A stretch of DNA of 44,199 nt from Bodo saltans (taxonomy: Eukaryota; Euglenozoa; Kinetoplastea; Eubodonida; Bodonidae): positions 1 through 44,199 of the forward strand of contig CYKH01000787.1 in the NCBI GenBank assembly GCA_001460835.1, in the 5' to 3' direction. The notes under the pieces are model-generated. The model made no database searches and was not told the origin of the DNA. It saw only the letters and a program-made list of their open reading frames with translations. Shown here piece after piece: positions 9,719-20,500 of this stretch (position 1 is the stretch's first letter; each line of letters begins with the position of its first letter). The translations under genes and the position numbers were made by a program.

Positions 9719-12700
9719 ATGACGACCGATAGACAATTGTGGTTCAGCACCGACCGTGGCGAAACGAGATCCATGATTAGCGGTCCGTTTGTCTTTGCCT
9801 CTGACGTTGCATCTCACATAGCAGTCGCTCTCGGCGTTCCAGTAGAATACCATAGTCACGTCCGGCTATTCCTTAGTTGCTTTACCCCCCTGTTGCCCCA
9901 CGAGGAGCTGGATGGGCTGCTAGGCGACGCGTACAGTTTACCCCCCTTCCAACCTGAGTCTCGAGTATTGCACGTCGGGATTCCTCCCTCGATCCGTGGC
10001 TACACCACCGCCAACACACACCTAGCCCAGAATGGTGATCTTGCTGCACCCAACGCGCCATCGCGGATGAATGGCGCACATTATGCACGTAGTGATACAC
10101 ACCACGACACGACAACAGCGAAAGAGCCAGAGACACCAGGAGTAGCGGCCCACCCTCCTCCCCCATCCTTGCGCCATCCGAATAACTTGGCGGCGCGATA
10201 TTATCAATCATTTCATCGAGCAAATCAACCGATAGCATCATCATCACCACCGGGGCCACAGAAGTATTCTCCTTACGCTCGCCATGTTCGCTTCGATGAC
10301 GCACCATCAGCGGCCGTGAGCCACTCACCACCACCGCCACCGCAGCAACCAACGGTGACGCCTCCTATGTATACAGCTACATTTAAGAGACCAAATGGAG
10401 CACCACATGCCCGATCTCACGAGCATCGACCACCACACCAACCAACAACATCGGCAGCAACAGATAGACAACACGCTGTTCATCGTGACACAGACTTGGA
10501 AGCAGAGCGAACACGTTTGCATCAACAGCAATTCCTACGAGAGGAGAGGGAAGACGAGCCAATGCCACAGCAGCCACGACCTCACCACTACCACGACGGT
10601 GGTGGTTGTGACGTCGCTGCCGCCACCCACAAAATGCTGTCGCCCCCTCGCCGCAGCAGCAGCAACTCATCGTCTGCCGATCGCAACAGTCGCTCATCAC
10701 CACCAGCAGCAGCAAGACACGAGTCGTGGTTAGTAGACGTGGTGGTTTCACATCCCCCTGGAGCATTACGAGATGCTGCCGATGTTGAGGGACCTGGAGG
10801 ATCCACAACCTTGAGCTCCTTTGCGACATTTGCACAGAAAAGCTCCGCCTTCAGCAGCAGCACCGATAAAGGTGCTGATGCGGCTGTACTCGGAACATCG
10901 TCGGCGACGCCAGCAGCCGCCGCTGGTGTAAAATCGTCCGTCGTCAGCTACCGCGCCTTGTTGGCGAAGTTTCAAACGTTAGCAGACACTGTATGCGTTG
11001 AGAAGCAACAACACATGAACAACAGCTCTCCCACGACGCCACCAAATATGTCCTCTAGTCAAGACCTACCGCTGCCCCTTCTTCGTGTCGTTCTGCGCTC
11101 CGTTCTATACTATGACGACGAGTTCAATGAGTTTGTCCTGCTCACGCCAAAGACAATCTCTCGATTGGCGGACGCCGATAGGATTCAACTCTACGTTGTC
11201 GTGCCAGCTGTGCCGAAGCCGCCGCCGCCCCCACAACTGCAGCGGGCAGGTGCTCAGCCATCGTCGAAAAAAGAAACGCACAATAGCCGTGGCCGCATTC
11301 AGGCTAGAGGCGATGATGAGCACACCAGTCAACAGGCTGCAAAGCACTACCGAGATGCGCACAGCAGATCACCAGTTCGTGAGCTGGCCTCCACTGCGTT
11401 GCCTGGCAGCACGTACTACTCCACCGTAACGAAGGTACGAGCACCACAGCAGCAGCAGCGGGCACCACCCGTGGCGATGATCGAGAGTGAGAAGAAGAAG
11501 ACCCCGCAGCAGCCTTCCTCGACGCCACCACCTGCTGATCCACTTCCCGTGGAGCCTATCGTTACGCCACCACCACCGCCGCCCAGGGTAGTAGATCGTG
11601 TGGTTGCTCACCCTGTTGCGACTGCTGCTCCTCCCCCTCCTCCAGCGACTCCAGCACCGCCGTCACTCTCCGAAAAGAATGCTGCCGCCGCTGCCAAGTC
11701 TGCCGCGGCGATATTAGAAGCGGAGATCAAGTCGCTCCTCGACGCATCTCGGAAGACTGTGACCATCGCACGATGCGACAACCTGTGGGCGGAGCAGGAG
11801 ACAACTCTTGAAGTTTTCCTTGCAGCCAGTGCAGCACGAGCCCGTATTATGGACTTGGAACTGCAGAACGTCATCCGGAGAACAGAGGAGGCGATGGGGC
11901 CGTCACAACGGGCGCTTGCTGCACTATTAGCTTCGAAACATAATCACGTTAGTAGCTCTCTTGATGAAGCCACTCAGCCTCAGCAGGTAGTTGACCCTTA
12001 CGACACATGGAGCAGCGCAGAGGACTTTTACAAGATCGACCCGTACACAGCGTCAGGCATTATTCGTCAAGCAGTGAGTAATGCATATCCTCGGTACCAA
12101 ACTGTAGCGTCCAACGCAAACGAAGAGGCAACGATCCGGACTTGGCTGACGGGGAAGGTGCTGGAGGCGTGGGACCGCCAACAGCAAGGCACATTCAGCC
12201 GTGCTGCCCTTGAATCGGCCTCAGCACGACTGAAGGAGGAGGACGAAGCACGTGAAGTGCAACGTGCCGCTCAAGAGAAACGCGACGTTGAAGCACGGGA
12301 GGCACTCTACCGTGCAGAGGCTGAGCGGTTAGAGGAGAATAGACGTGCTCAGCGCGAGGCGGAGGCGGCCGTGAAACGCGCCGCTGAGGAGGAAGATCAG
12401 CAGCGTCGAGGCGCCGGAGAACAAAAAGCTCAGGCTGATCTCCTCGCGAAGGAGCAACGAGACAATGAGGCCAAAGCAGCCGCTGCAGCTGAGCAGCAGC
12501 GAATTTCCGATCAACTTGCAGCAGATGCGGAAAAAGCCGCCGCTGAACTTCGCGCCGCCACAGCTCAACGTGAAGCAGACGAAGCTGCTGCAGCTGCCGC
12601 GGAGGAATTTGCTGCGGCCATGCAACGTGCCGCTGATGAAAGGGCTTTGTTCGCAGCCGCTGAAGAGAAAACGGCTGCCGAGAAAGCAGCAGCTGATCGT

Positions 12701-14041
12701 CGTGCTGCAGAGGAACAGGCACTCCAGGCTCAGAGAGCCGCTGAGGAGCAGAAGAGGGCAGCCAAGGCTGAGGAGGCGAGGGCAGCCGAGGAGAAGGCAG
12801 CCGAGGCTCAACGTGCTGCTGAACAGAGAGCTGCGGAGCAGCGGGAAGCCGAACTTCGTGAGGAGGCGTTGCTTGCGTCATTGAGGTCAGCCGCGGAGAA
12901 GCTCGCTGCGGTAAAAGCGACGGCTGAAGTTCTTGTCGCTGAGCAGCGAGCGGCAGAGCTGCGTTCTCTTGCAAACCATCCTAATGTTGAGCAGCCCCAC
13001 TCTGAGGATCCTCCTCTTAAGACGCCTCCTACATCCCGGCCTCTGACTCCGACGCATGGGCGCATCGTGGCGAAGGTCAGCAAGGATGACATCAACGCGT
13101 TGGCCAAAGCGTTCGACTTTGAGCCATGGCAAGTCAAGTCGTTGGTCATCAAGCACAGCGGACAAATGCCAGCGGTCGTGTCAGAACTTCAAGACATGTC
13201 CAGCTCCCGGGCATCAGATCTAAAATCTGTTTGCCAAGGCGTGGCATTGACCTACGGTCGTGTGGAACAACTCGCCACCATCCGAGAGATGCTTGAGATC
13301 TCAACCGGAGCTGTAACAGATGCAGTCCTCGCGACGCACCTCAATCAGGCCAAAGGCGATGCTCGTGCGGTGCTTCACTCAATAATAGACGATGAGGCGT
13401 CGCATGAGCTCCCCCAACATGTGCAGGTGCAGCTGGGCCTTGATAAGTTAGGAGCGCAAATGGATGAGGTTCGCCGAAGGGAGGAGTCTGAGTTGGATCA
13501 GCAACTCAAGGTAGCGCCTCAAAGCACTACAAGCGTAGAACCAGACACTACTACCACAAGTAGTGCGGCGTTACAACACAGCGATGACGCCGATATAAAG
13601 CAATCCGTTGCAAAGTTCACTGCTGCAGAGGCACTCCGAATTCCATCCGCTCACGACAACAACGCAACACATCCATCAGAGCCGATGAACACTAGGTTAT
13701 CAGACGTCTCACTGCCGACAGCACCATCACCAGCTCCGACTGCGACTACAACTACATCACCAGAAGCACACCGCAGGGGTGATGAGAACAATGACAGTGG
13801 TGTGTTCTCCATCGAGGATGATGATGACGAGGAGGACGGTGATGATGCAGATGGGGAGGGGAATGTTGAGGAGTCTGAGAGTCCTGTAGGATCAACTCCT
13901 GCCGCTGCTGAGGCAGCCAAGGAGGTTGAAGACGATTCCCCTTCAGCAGCGGCATCATCATCAGCAGCAGTGTGGATGACTGCTATCGTGCGACCTATTG
14001 TTCGCGATACCGTCAACAAGTATCTTGCCACATTATCGTAA
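9719..14041 (+). CDS. Large coiled-coil protein with ubiquitin-like and UBA-like segments
   Basis: 1440 residues. The N-terminus (1-80) has a compact, non-repetitive segment. A second folded segment at about 451-498 (LRVVLRSVLYYDDE, DRIQLYVVV) resembles the end of a PB1 or ubiquitin-like domain. A Pro/Ala-rich linker follows, then a very long Ala/Glu/Arg heptad-like stretch at about 824-1091, clearly coiled coil. After it come two short helical segments at about 1123-1160 and 1180-1225 (for example LAKAFDFEPWQVKSL and LATIREMLEISTG) that look like UBA or CUE three-helix bundles. The tail has an acidic Asp/Glu run (about 1363-1387) and ends in a helix (IVRPIVRDTVNKYL). Folded-domain calls are pattern-based. 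The overall layout hints at ubiquitin-linked scaffolding or trafficking, but the function is unknown. Confidence 0.85.
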   Translation: MTTDRQLWFSTDRGETRSMISGPFVFASDVASHIAVALGVPVEYHSHVRLFLSCFTPLLPHEELDGLLGDAYSLPPFQPESRVLHVGIPPSIRGYTTANTHLAQNGDLAAPNAPSRMNGAHYARSDTHHDTTTAKEPETPGVAAHPPPPSLRHPNNLAARYYQSFHRANQPIASSSPPGPQKYSPYARHVRFDDAPSAAVSHSPPPPPQQPTVTPPMYTATFKRPNGAPHARSHEHRPPHQPTTSAATDRQHAVHRDTDLEAERTRLHQQQFLREEREDEPMPQQPRPHHYHDGGGCDVAAATHKMLSPPRRSSSNSSSADRNSRSSPPAAARHESWLVDVVVSHPPGALRDAADVEGPGGSTTLSSFATFAQKSSAFSSSTDKGADAAVLGTSSATPAAAAGVKSSVVSYRALLAKFQTLADTVCVEKQQHMNNSSPTTPPNMSSSQDLPLPLLRVVLRSVLYYDDEFNEFVLLTPKTISRLADADRIQLYVVVPAVPKPPPPPQLQRAGAQPSSKKETHNSRGRIQARGDDEHTSQQAAKHYRDAHSRSPVRELASTALPGSTYYSTVTKVRAPQQQQRAPPVAMIESEKKKTPQQPSSTPPPADPLPVEPIVTPPPPPPRVVDRVVAHPVATAAPPPPPATPAPPSLSEKNAAAAAKSAAAILEAEIKSLLDASRKTVTIARCDNLWAEQETTLEVFLAASAARARIMDLELQNVIRRTEEAMGPSQRALAALLASKHNHVSSSLDEATQPQQVVDPYDTWSSAEDFYKIDPYTASGIIRQAVSNAYPRYQTVASNANEEATIRTWLTGKVLEAWDRQQQGTFSRAALESASARLKEEDEAREVQRAAQEKRDVEAREALYRAEAERLEENRRAQREAEAAVKRAAEEEDQQRRGAGEQKAQADLLAKEQRDNEAKAAAAAEQQRISDQLAADAEKAAAELRAATAQREADEAAAAAAEEFAAAMQRAADERALFAAAEEKTAAEKAAADRRAAEEQALQAQRAAEEQKRAAKAEEARAAEEKAAEAQRAAEQRAAEQREAELREEALLASLRSAAEKLAAVKATAEVLVAEQRAAELRSLANHPNVEQPHSEDPPLKTPPTSRPLTPTHGRIVAKVSKDDINALAKAFDFEPWQVKSLVIKHSGQMPAVVSELQDMSSSRASDLKSVCQGVALTYGRVEQLATIREMLEISTGAVTDAVLATHLNQAKGDARAVLHSIIDDEASHELPQHVQVQLGLDKLGAQMDEVRRREESELDQQLKVAPQSTTSVEPDTTTTSSAALQHSDDADIKQSVAKFTAAEALRIPSAHDNNATHPSEPMNTRLSDVSLPTAPSPAPTATTTTSPEAHRRGDENNDSGVFSIEDDDDEEDGDDADGEGNVEESESPVGSTPAAAEAAKEVEDDSPSAAASSSAAVWMTAIVRPIVRDTVNKYLATLS

Positions 14042-14224
14042 CGTCGACGACGTGCTTTCCTGCATTATTATTATTGCTGCACTTTGGCTGAAGTTACGCG
14101 ATCCACACCAATCCGTATATGCGACGTTTTGTATGATACCACACCTTGTTCAACAACCACAACAACAACAACAAAACGTTCTGTTCTGCGCACCACTGGC
14201 AATCCTGAATCCTGCATCACACAT

Positions 14225-14271
14225 TGTTTTCCTTCTTGATTTTCATCTTCTTCTTCCCCTCCACACAAAAG
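14225..14271 (+). promoter_or_regulatory. Probable spliced-leader acceptor for the thioesterase gene
   Basis: A long pyrimidine tract (TTTTCCTTCTTG, then TTTCATCTTCTTCTTCCCCT) is followed by the first AG at 14270-14271. The ATG at 14285 is the first after it, giving a 13-nt 5' UTR. Confidence 0.5.
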
Positions 14272-14284
14272 GACTTGCTTTCCA

Positions 14285-15229
14285 ATGGCACATCTTCTTG
14301 CATCATCGGCACTCTCGTGCTCACTGGTGCTCCTTCTCATTTTTGTGCAGGTGTTCCACACTGCACTGTCAGCACAACAGCGTTACCGCCCCGTTGTTCT
14401 GGCCCCAGGTTTATTCTGCGGAGATGAGGGCGGCATCCCCACCATCGCCGGTTGGCTGCACGCCCAGTACCCTGGGATCTACATTCAAAACTACACCATC
14501 AACCACTGGGCCTCGCTGCTGATTGACCTCGACCAACAAGTGGAGAACTTGGCTGCGCTGATTCAATCTGACCCTAACTTGGTGGACGGGTTCGACATGG
14601 TTGCCCATTCCCAAGGAGCCCTCGTGACGCGTGGGTACATTCAGCGCTACAACAACCCACCCGTCCACAACTGGATTTCCCTTGCTGGACCCAATGGCGG
14701 CGTCTTTGGTGTGCCGGACTTTAATGATTGGTGCCCGGATGATACGTGGGGCACCTAGTTGTTATAAAACTCGGAACTGGTGGAGAAGGGGTTCACCGAG
14801 CCGTTCCTGCAGCACTACGTCACGTTTGCGTCGTACTGGAAAGACCCAATGCACATGAGTCTGTTCCTCAATGCGTCAGCGTACATTGCGGACATCAACA
14901 ACGAACGTGCCGTCAAGAACAGCACGTATCGCCAGAATAACGTTGCGTTGAACAGCATGACACTTGTTCTCGCTGAGCTCGATCAGATTGTGGTCCCAAA
15001 AGAGTCTGAATGGTTCGCCTTCTTTGAAGACGGCTCCGATTCCGTTCTCCAAAACTTGACGCAAACACCGACGTACGTTGGCGACTGGATCGGCTTGAAG
15101 ACACTTGATCAGCAGGGGAAGCTGCATCTCTTGAGTGCCAAGTGCGGCCATCAGGAACTCCCGACTGAGTCGTGCAAGAACTACACATGGCCCATCATTC
15201 AAGCGTTAACAGGAGGGCTGCTTCCTTAG
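14285..15229 (+). pseudogene. PPT1: Palmitoyl-protein thioesterase (PPT1-like) interrupted by two in-frame stops
   Basis: A PPT1-family lysosomal alpha/beta-hydrolase, which removes palmitate from cysteine residues of proteins. A signal peptide covers about residues 1-30. VVLAPGLFCGD starts the fold; the nucleophile Ser109 lies in AHSQG; the acid Asp is at 14981-14983 in LDQIVVPKESEWF; the His is at 15149-15151 in CGHQEL. PPT1 hallmarks such as WISLAGPNGGVFG and the SEWF motif are clear. All three catalytic codons are in one frame, but TAG at 14756-14758 and TAA at 14765-14767 lie between Ser and Asp. In the neighbouring frame, 14746-14766 reads HLVVI, which matches the position of HICDFI in PPT1, so two compensating single-base errors or mutations could explain both stops. 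Length without the stops fits the family. Whether it is a true pseudogene is open. Confidence 0.85.
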
Positions 15230-15547
15230 AGTGTTGCTTTTTCCCCCCTCTCTCAATTCCATTATTTTTTCCCCGCACATCAGCACAAAAGACATCAACA
15301 AACACAACTTTTTTTATCGAATCGTCCTTTCTTTCACGCATTGGAAACGTTCATCAATAACCGGTGACACTGCGATTCAGTTCGCTTGAGAAACGAGATG
15401 TTGATATTGATGATTCATTGTTTTGATTCGCATTGTGTCTTTTATTGGTTGCTGCGGTTGCGACTTGATCACACACACACAAAAAAAAAGAAGTGATGTG
15501 TTGGTAGGCTGTCAAGAGACCACTAACCAACAAAGCCTCCCCAAGTA
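15230..15547 (+). other. Intergenic region
   Basis: 318 bp with no convincing gene. It has pyrimidine runs near 15240-15275, a short CA run then nine A near 15472-15489, and just before the next ATG the phrase AACAAAGCCTCCCCAAGTA. Almost the same phrase precedes the paralogue at 17580, so the tandem duplication included 5' flank. Confidence 0.6.
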
Positions 15548-17552
15548 ATGGAGACTACTGTCACCCTCGCTGCGGTGTTTCTACTTAGCTGCTGCTGCTG
15601 GTGTGCTGTTGGTGCAGCAGCAATTCCTTTCATACCATCGACTCCATCGACTCTAGCGGTGGGACAACGGACGCAGCTATGGACGGCTACGGAAACGTGG
15701 TGTACACTACTAGTGATTTGAATGGAGTGTTTCGGCTGGGGTCTACTACTTCTCCCTTCACATTTCCCGCAGATACTGTCAGTCCCAGGAGCCTTACCTG
15801 CGACGCATCCACAAACATTTTTTACGTCGCCGGTACAGAACGAATCGCAGCTGCATCCCTCACAACCTATGCACTTCTAGTATTGCTGGCAGCTCGCAAG
15901 GGTACAATGACGCCATTGGAACCAATGCACTTTTCAACTTTCTCATATTCATCCCAGGGGGATTACCTGCGACGCATCCACGAATATTTCTTACATCACC
16001 AGTTATTATCACATCTGATCTGTGACATTTACAAGCAATTCATTTGTTTGGTCGGCCGGCGGTAACTCTTCTGGGTACAAAGATGAAGTCGGAACTGGTG
16101 CACTCCTTAACTATCCCACCGGTATTGCTTCCTTTTCACCAAGCAACGTCCTTTACATCGCAGATACGAACAACAACCGCATTCGCAAAATGGATCTTGC
16201 GACAGTGAACGTCACCACTATCAAGCAATTCACCACAACAACTCTCAACTACCTGTGCATCAATAGACATGGAACGTTGCTGTACGCGACGAAAGACTCC
16301 AAAGTCTTAGGAATTTTCACCACAAATAGCACCTCGTTTGGCGTACGGAGTACCACAACTATTTCGAGTCCCCAAGGTGTTGCACTAAACTCCGATGAGA
16401 CCGCACTGATTGTAGCGGACAATGCAATCCTCAAGCAGATTAATCTATCAACCACCTTGGTCACACCCATCACTCATACAACGTTCAACACACCAACCGG
16501 TCTGAAATGGTATTGCCTCAGCTCTGGCATTTGTGGTATCCTTGTTGCGGATACAACAAAGGTTTCGTTTCTCCGGATGAGACCAGCTTCAACCAGCGCA
16601 TCGCCATCGATTGCATCCAGCGATTCGCAGACTCCAACCATTTCAAATTCAGAAATTAAGTGGTCCGGAACAGCTTCGACGTCACGATCGACCTCATCGT
16701 TTGATTCAAGAAGCGCTTCAACATCAATTTCTCGTTCGTTGCCCACACAATCGCTTTCATCCTCCCTTCCCTTACCTACCACAACATCTTTCCCCTCTGG
16801 GAACTCTTTGAACCATGGTTCGTTCCACGATAGATCACACTTTCCGTCGCGATCACACTCCTTCCAATCTCATGGCAACGCAATAACCGAACACACTCAG
16901 ACTTCCGCAGGAATCTTTTCTGATTCCAGAAGCAACCTCGCACGTACCCCGGTGAGCGCCACGGTGTTGCGCAGCCAACTCATCAGCTCCGTTGTGGGTG
17001 CGATGTCTGGCGGTGCACGCCTTGCCTCAATCACAGTCGCCCAGTGCGGCGTGGACAACGGTGGTGTCACTGGCCTGGTGTCCCCTCACTGCAACTTCAC
17101 ATCGGCGCACGAGGATGACCTGAACGCTATCATCTGGAACTGGATGGTGGTGCTTGTGGGCACCGCAGCTGCTTGGCTAGCATGCGTCGCGATGTCGTCC
17201 CTACCGCAGGTTTGGAGTGCCCGACTACCGGTTGCTCCTATCGTCCTGGAGCAGAAGTTGGCAAGATGGATTTAGAGTTGCTGTGTGAAAACGGTAACGG
17301 TGCATCCATTGTAATTGGCTGTGGTGATCCACGCAAGCACCACGCAAGCACTCTTCCAACAATGGTCACGACGTACAGAATGGTAACGGAAATGAGATGT
17401 TAGGGGACGAGTACGATATTTTCTGGGATGCTGAAGTGCGGTGCGCTGACGAGAGCGCCTCGGATTGGGATAGGAGTTTATGTCGTCTCGTTGTTCTTAA
17501 CAACATTTCAACCGTTCCATTTTGTCAATTGTCGTTGATCAGTAAAGAATAG
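15548..17552 (+). pseudogene. Decayed NHL-repeat membrane protein, paralogue of the next gene
   Basis: Starts at ATG 15548 with a signal peptide (VTLAAVFLLSCCCWC) that parallels the paralogue at 17580. The propeller part then moves to another frame near 15640-15660 (TTDAAMDGYGNVVY), is disrupted again near 15870 and 15960-16020, and becomes open from 16022 to 17275. That piece carries NHL-like strands (YPTGIASF, VLYIADTNNNRIRKMDL), a Ser/Thr-rich stalk and two hydrophobic segments (about 16970-17210) matching the first membrane part of the paralogue. The remaining helices are missing. Beyond the stop, 17349-17552 in yet another frame still looks coding (GDEYDIFWDAEVRC, ending TAG at 17550-17552). 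An internal repeat of ITCDAS-like sequence occurs with a 169-bp offset (15794 and 15963). At least four frame changes argue for a pseudogene rather than isolated read errors. Confidence 0.75.
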
Positions 17553-17579
17553 GCAGATGTTAACAAAGGCTCCCCAAGA

Positions 17580-20500
17580 ATGAGGTCCAAGGCCACCCTC
17601 GCAACAGTGCTTCTCATTAGCAGCTGCTGTTGTTACGTTTGTGCGATTTCCTTGGTATCATCGACCATCTTCGCTGCTTCAGCTCAGCTTGAGGCCACCG
17701 ACGCCGCTATGGACAATTCTGGGAACGTAGTGTACATTACAAGCGCTGTGAATGGAGTGTTTCGTCTTGGGACTAGTACTCCATTTCAATTTCCTTTATC
17801 GACTATCAACCCCAATGGCATTACCTGCGACTCAGCCACAAACGTTTTTTACATCGCCAGTATATATCGCGTTTGGTCTGTTACTACAAGCAATTCCTTT
17901 GTTTCGCTGGCCGGCGGTAATTCTGCAGGGTACGCAGATGGAACTGGAGACAGTGCTCTCTTTAATTATCCCACGGGCATTGTTTCTTTAAGGAGCGTGC
18001 TGTATGTGGCAGACACGCGCAATAGCTGCCTACGCAAGGTTGATCTTACAACAAACAGCGTCATCACCATAGCACAACAGCCAACCCCAAACTACCTGTG
18101 CATCAACAAGCAGGGAACAATTTTGTACGTGACGCGCAATTCTGGTAGCACCGGGGTCGTGAGGATTTTCATAACCAATGGCACCTCGCTTGATGTGCAA
18201 GGTAGCGGCACTCATTCGCGTCTCCAAGGTGTTGCACTGAACTCTGACGAGACTGCACTGATTGTAGCGGAAATAAATTACCTCAAGCAGATTAATCTTT
18301 CCACCACCGTTGTCACACGCATCGCTGCAACAAGGCTCATCACACCGAGCGGTCTTAAGTGGTATTGCCTCAGTTCTGGTGTTTGTGGTGTGCTGGTTGC
18401 GGACACCATCAAGGTTTCGCTTTTAAGGCTGAGGCCAGGTTCAACCAGCGCTTCCCTTACTCCCGCATCCAGCAATTCGCAGACTGCATCCATTTCAAAT
18501 TCAGAGGTTGAGTGGTCTGTAACTACTTCGATGGGATTAGGTTCAGCATCGATGCCACCATCGGCTTCGCCCGTGTCTGTTTCCAAAAGCGTTTCGGCAT
18601 CAATCTCTGCATCTCAAGGTCTGCCCACACTTTCCTACTCGATTTCCTCAGCGAGGTCACTTACCAACACACAGTCTACCGCTAAGTCGTGGAGTGCCCC
18701 TACCCTCTCCGGTTCTTTTGCGAACTCAATGACTTTTAGAACAGTATCGTCGTCGAGCAGCGGATCACCATCTCGGAATTTCACAGCAACGTTTTCTAAT
18801 TTAACAAGCAAGTCTTCCACACTAGATGAAACCCACCGCTCACAGAGCCCGTCGTTATCCAACTCATTTAGTACGCACTCTGCAACCAAAAGTGTCGTCT
18901 CATCCTCCAACACGTCACCAAACTGCAGCACCCACTTGTCGATGAGTCCTTTATCGGTTAATCAAGCATTGCAGCTTTGTCCGTTGGTTGGCTCTCCATT
19001 CTTTGCAGATGAAGCCGTGTGCACCCCCATTGTTCCGTTGAGCCCATACTATGGCCAGCGTAACTCATCGTCCTTGACATGGCAGTACACTGTGCCCGAT
19101 GTTGACGCTGCAGCACGCTCGTCGTCTCAGTTCCTGCTCCTGGCCTTCGCACTCAATACTAACAACATCATCAGCGGCTGGGCGCTGGATTCTCCAGGCA
19201 CCAGCACCACCAACACATCGTGGCTCCTCAATGCAGTACTTCCCAACTGCACCGTTGGGCTGATCACGATGCCGTATCCAAATGCCGCCGGCACGATCAC
19301 ATTGAACTTCGTCGCTCGTTGTGCGTTGGAGCGTGTGAACGTGACCGTCACGGTAACCACTCCGCAGCATCCTGGCGCTGTGAGCACGATCACCAAAATT
19401 TCAACCGCAGTGGCTGTGAGTGCCGCTGCTGCCTTCGGTAATGACGCGTCAACTACCGCTTCGCTGGTGCTGCTTTCGTTACTTTCGTGCACATCGCTAT
19501 CGCCGGATCCTGGTGTCAGCGGATATGCCATGTCCTTCGTTTACAACTACGGCCCAATTGCGATGGTGAGTGGTAACATTGGAATTGGTGTGGGCGTGAC
19601 TTTACTGTTTGCTGCTACAGTTTTTGTATTGTCTCGTCACTTGGGCCATGCCCGCTACGACACTGCTGCTGAGATTCTACGCTTCCCGGCAGTGCCAATT
19701 CACGTGGCGGACTTTTTCTTACCCGGAACATTATTTGCGTCGTTCTTGTGCTTCTGGTCAACAGAGGGCGGGGCGCTTCCAACGGGCGTGGTGGGTGCGT
19801 GCATCGTTGCAGGATACGTAGCTGGAACTCAAATAATGCATGGGAGTGTCGTTCAGCCATTGTGTTCCTTTACAGCGTACAATGTCCCTTACCCAACCGG
19901 CCATGCCCGTGAAGCATCGATCCTTTTCCCTCGATGTCGTTGGTCCCCTCACTCGCGCAACAAATACAGCCCATTGGTGAACCCGTTTGTGCCTGGGAAA
20001 GAGTGGACCCGCACAATGCTCTTATGCTTATCCCTTCTCCTCGGTGCTGTGTCAGGCATGGCCTCATCTGGAGTAGGTTGTAGTGCTGGCGCGTGGATCA
20101 TCGGTGTAGCGAACATTGTAGCTGCGTTGGCGTTGATGTTCTTGCGGCCGTTTCGATTGCCTGTTGATAAATGGATAGCTCCCCTCACGATATCGCTGAT
20201 TGGACTATCATGCGTACTGAAGGCAACTGGCGATGCCGACTTAGCGGCTGCCAGTGACGGCTTGACCGGCGCGGCGTCCATGCTACAAATTCTGCGCACC
20301 CTTCTCACCGTGTGGGTGCAAGCACGTGAAGACCAGTGGAACGAAGAGGGGAAGTATTCTATCGGAGCGAAGTTTTTGTTTTGGTTGTTTAGAGAGCGAC
20401 GACGAGTTCCACCACCACCGCAAGAGGAACCCATGACTTTTGACGCATTTTCATCAACATCAGTCCAGCACCCAATCATGTTGGGTATGGATGAGGTCAA

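Noticed and set aside
12195-12974. 259-codon - strand frame opposite the coiled-coil gene
   Set aside because: It is the complement of Ala/Glu/Arg repeats and is Pro/Leu/Gln/Arg-rich as expected for a shadow.
14756-14767. Reassigned stop codons as the reason for the two stops in the thioesterase
   Set aside because: Other genes here use TAA, TAG and TGA as normal ends, and two stops within twelve bases with a coding-like neighbouring frame point to indels or decay instead.
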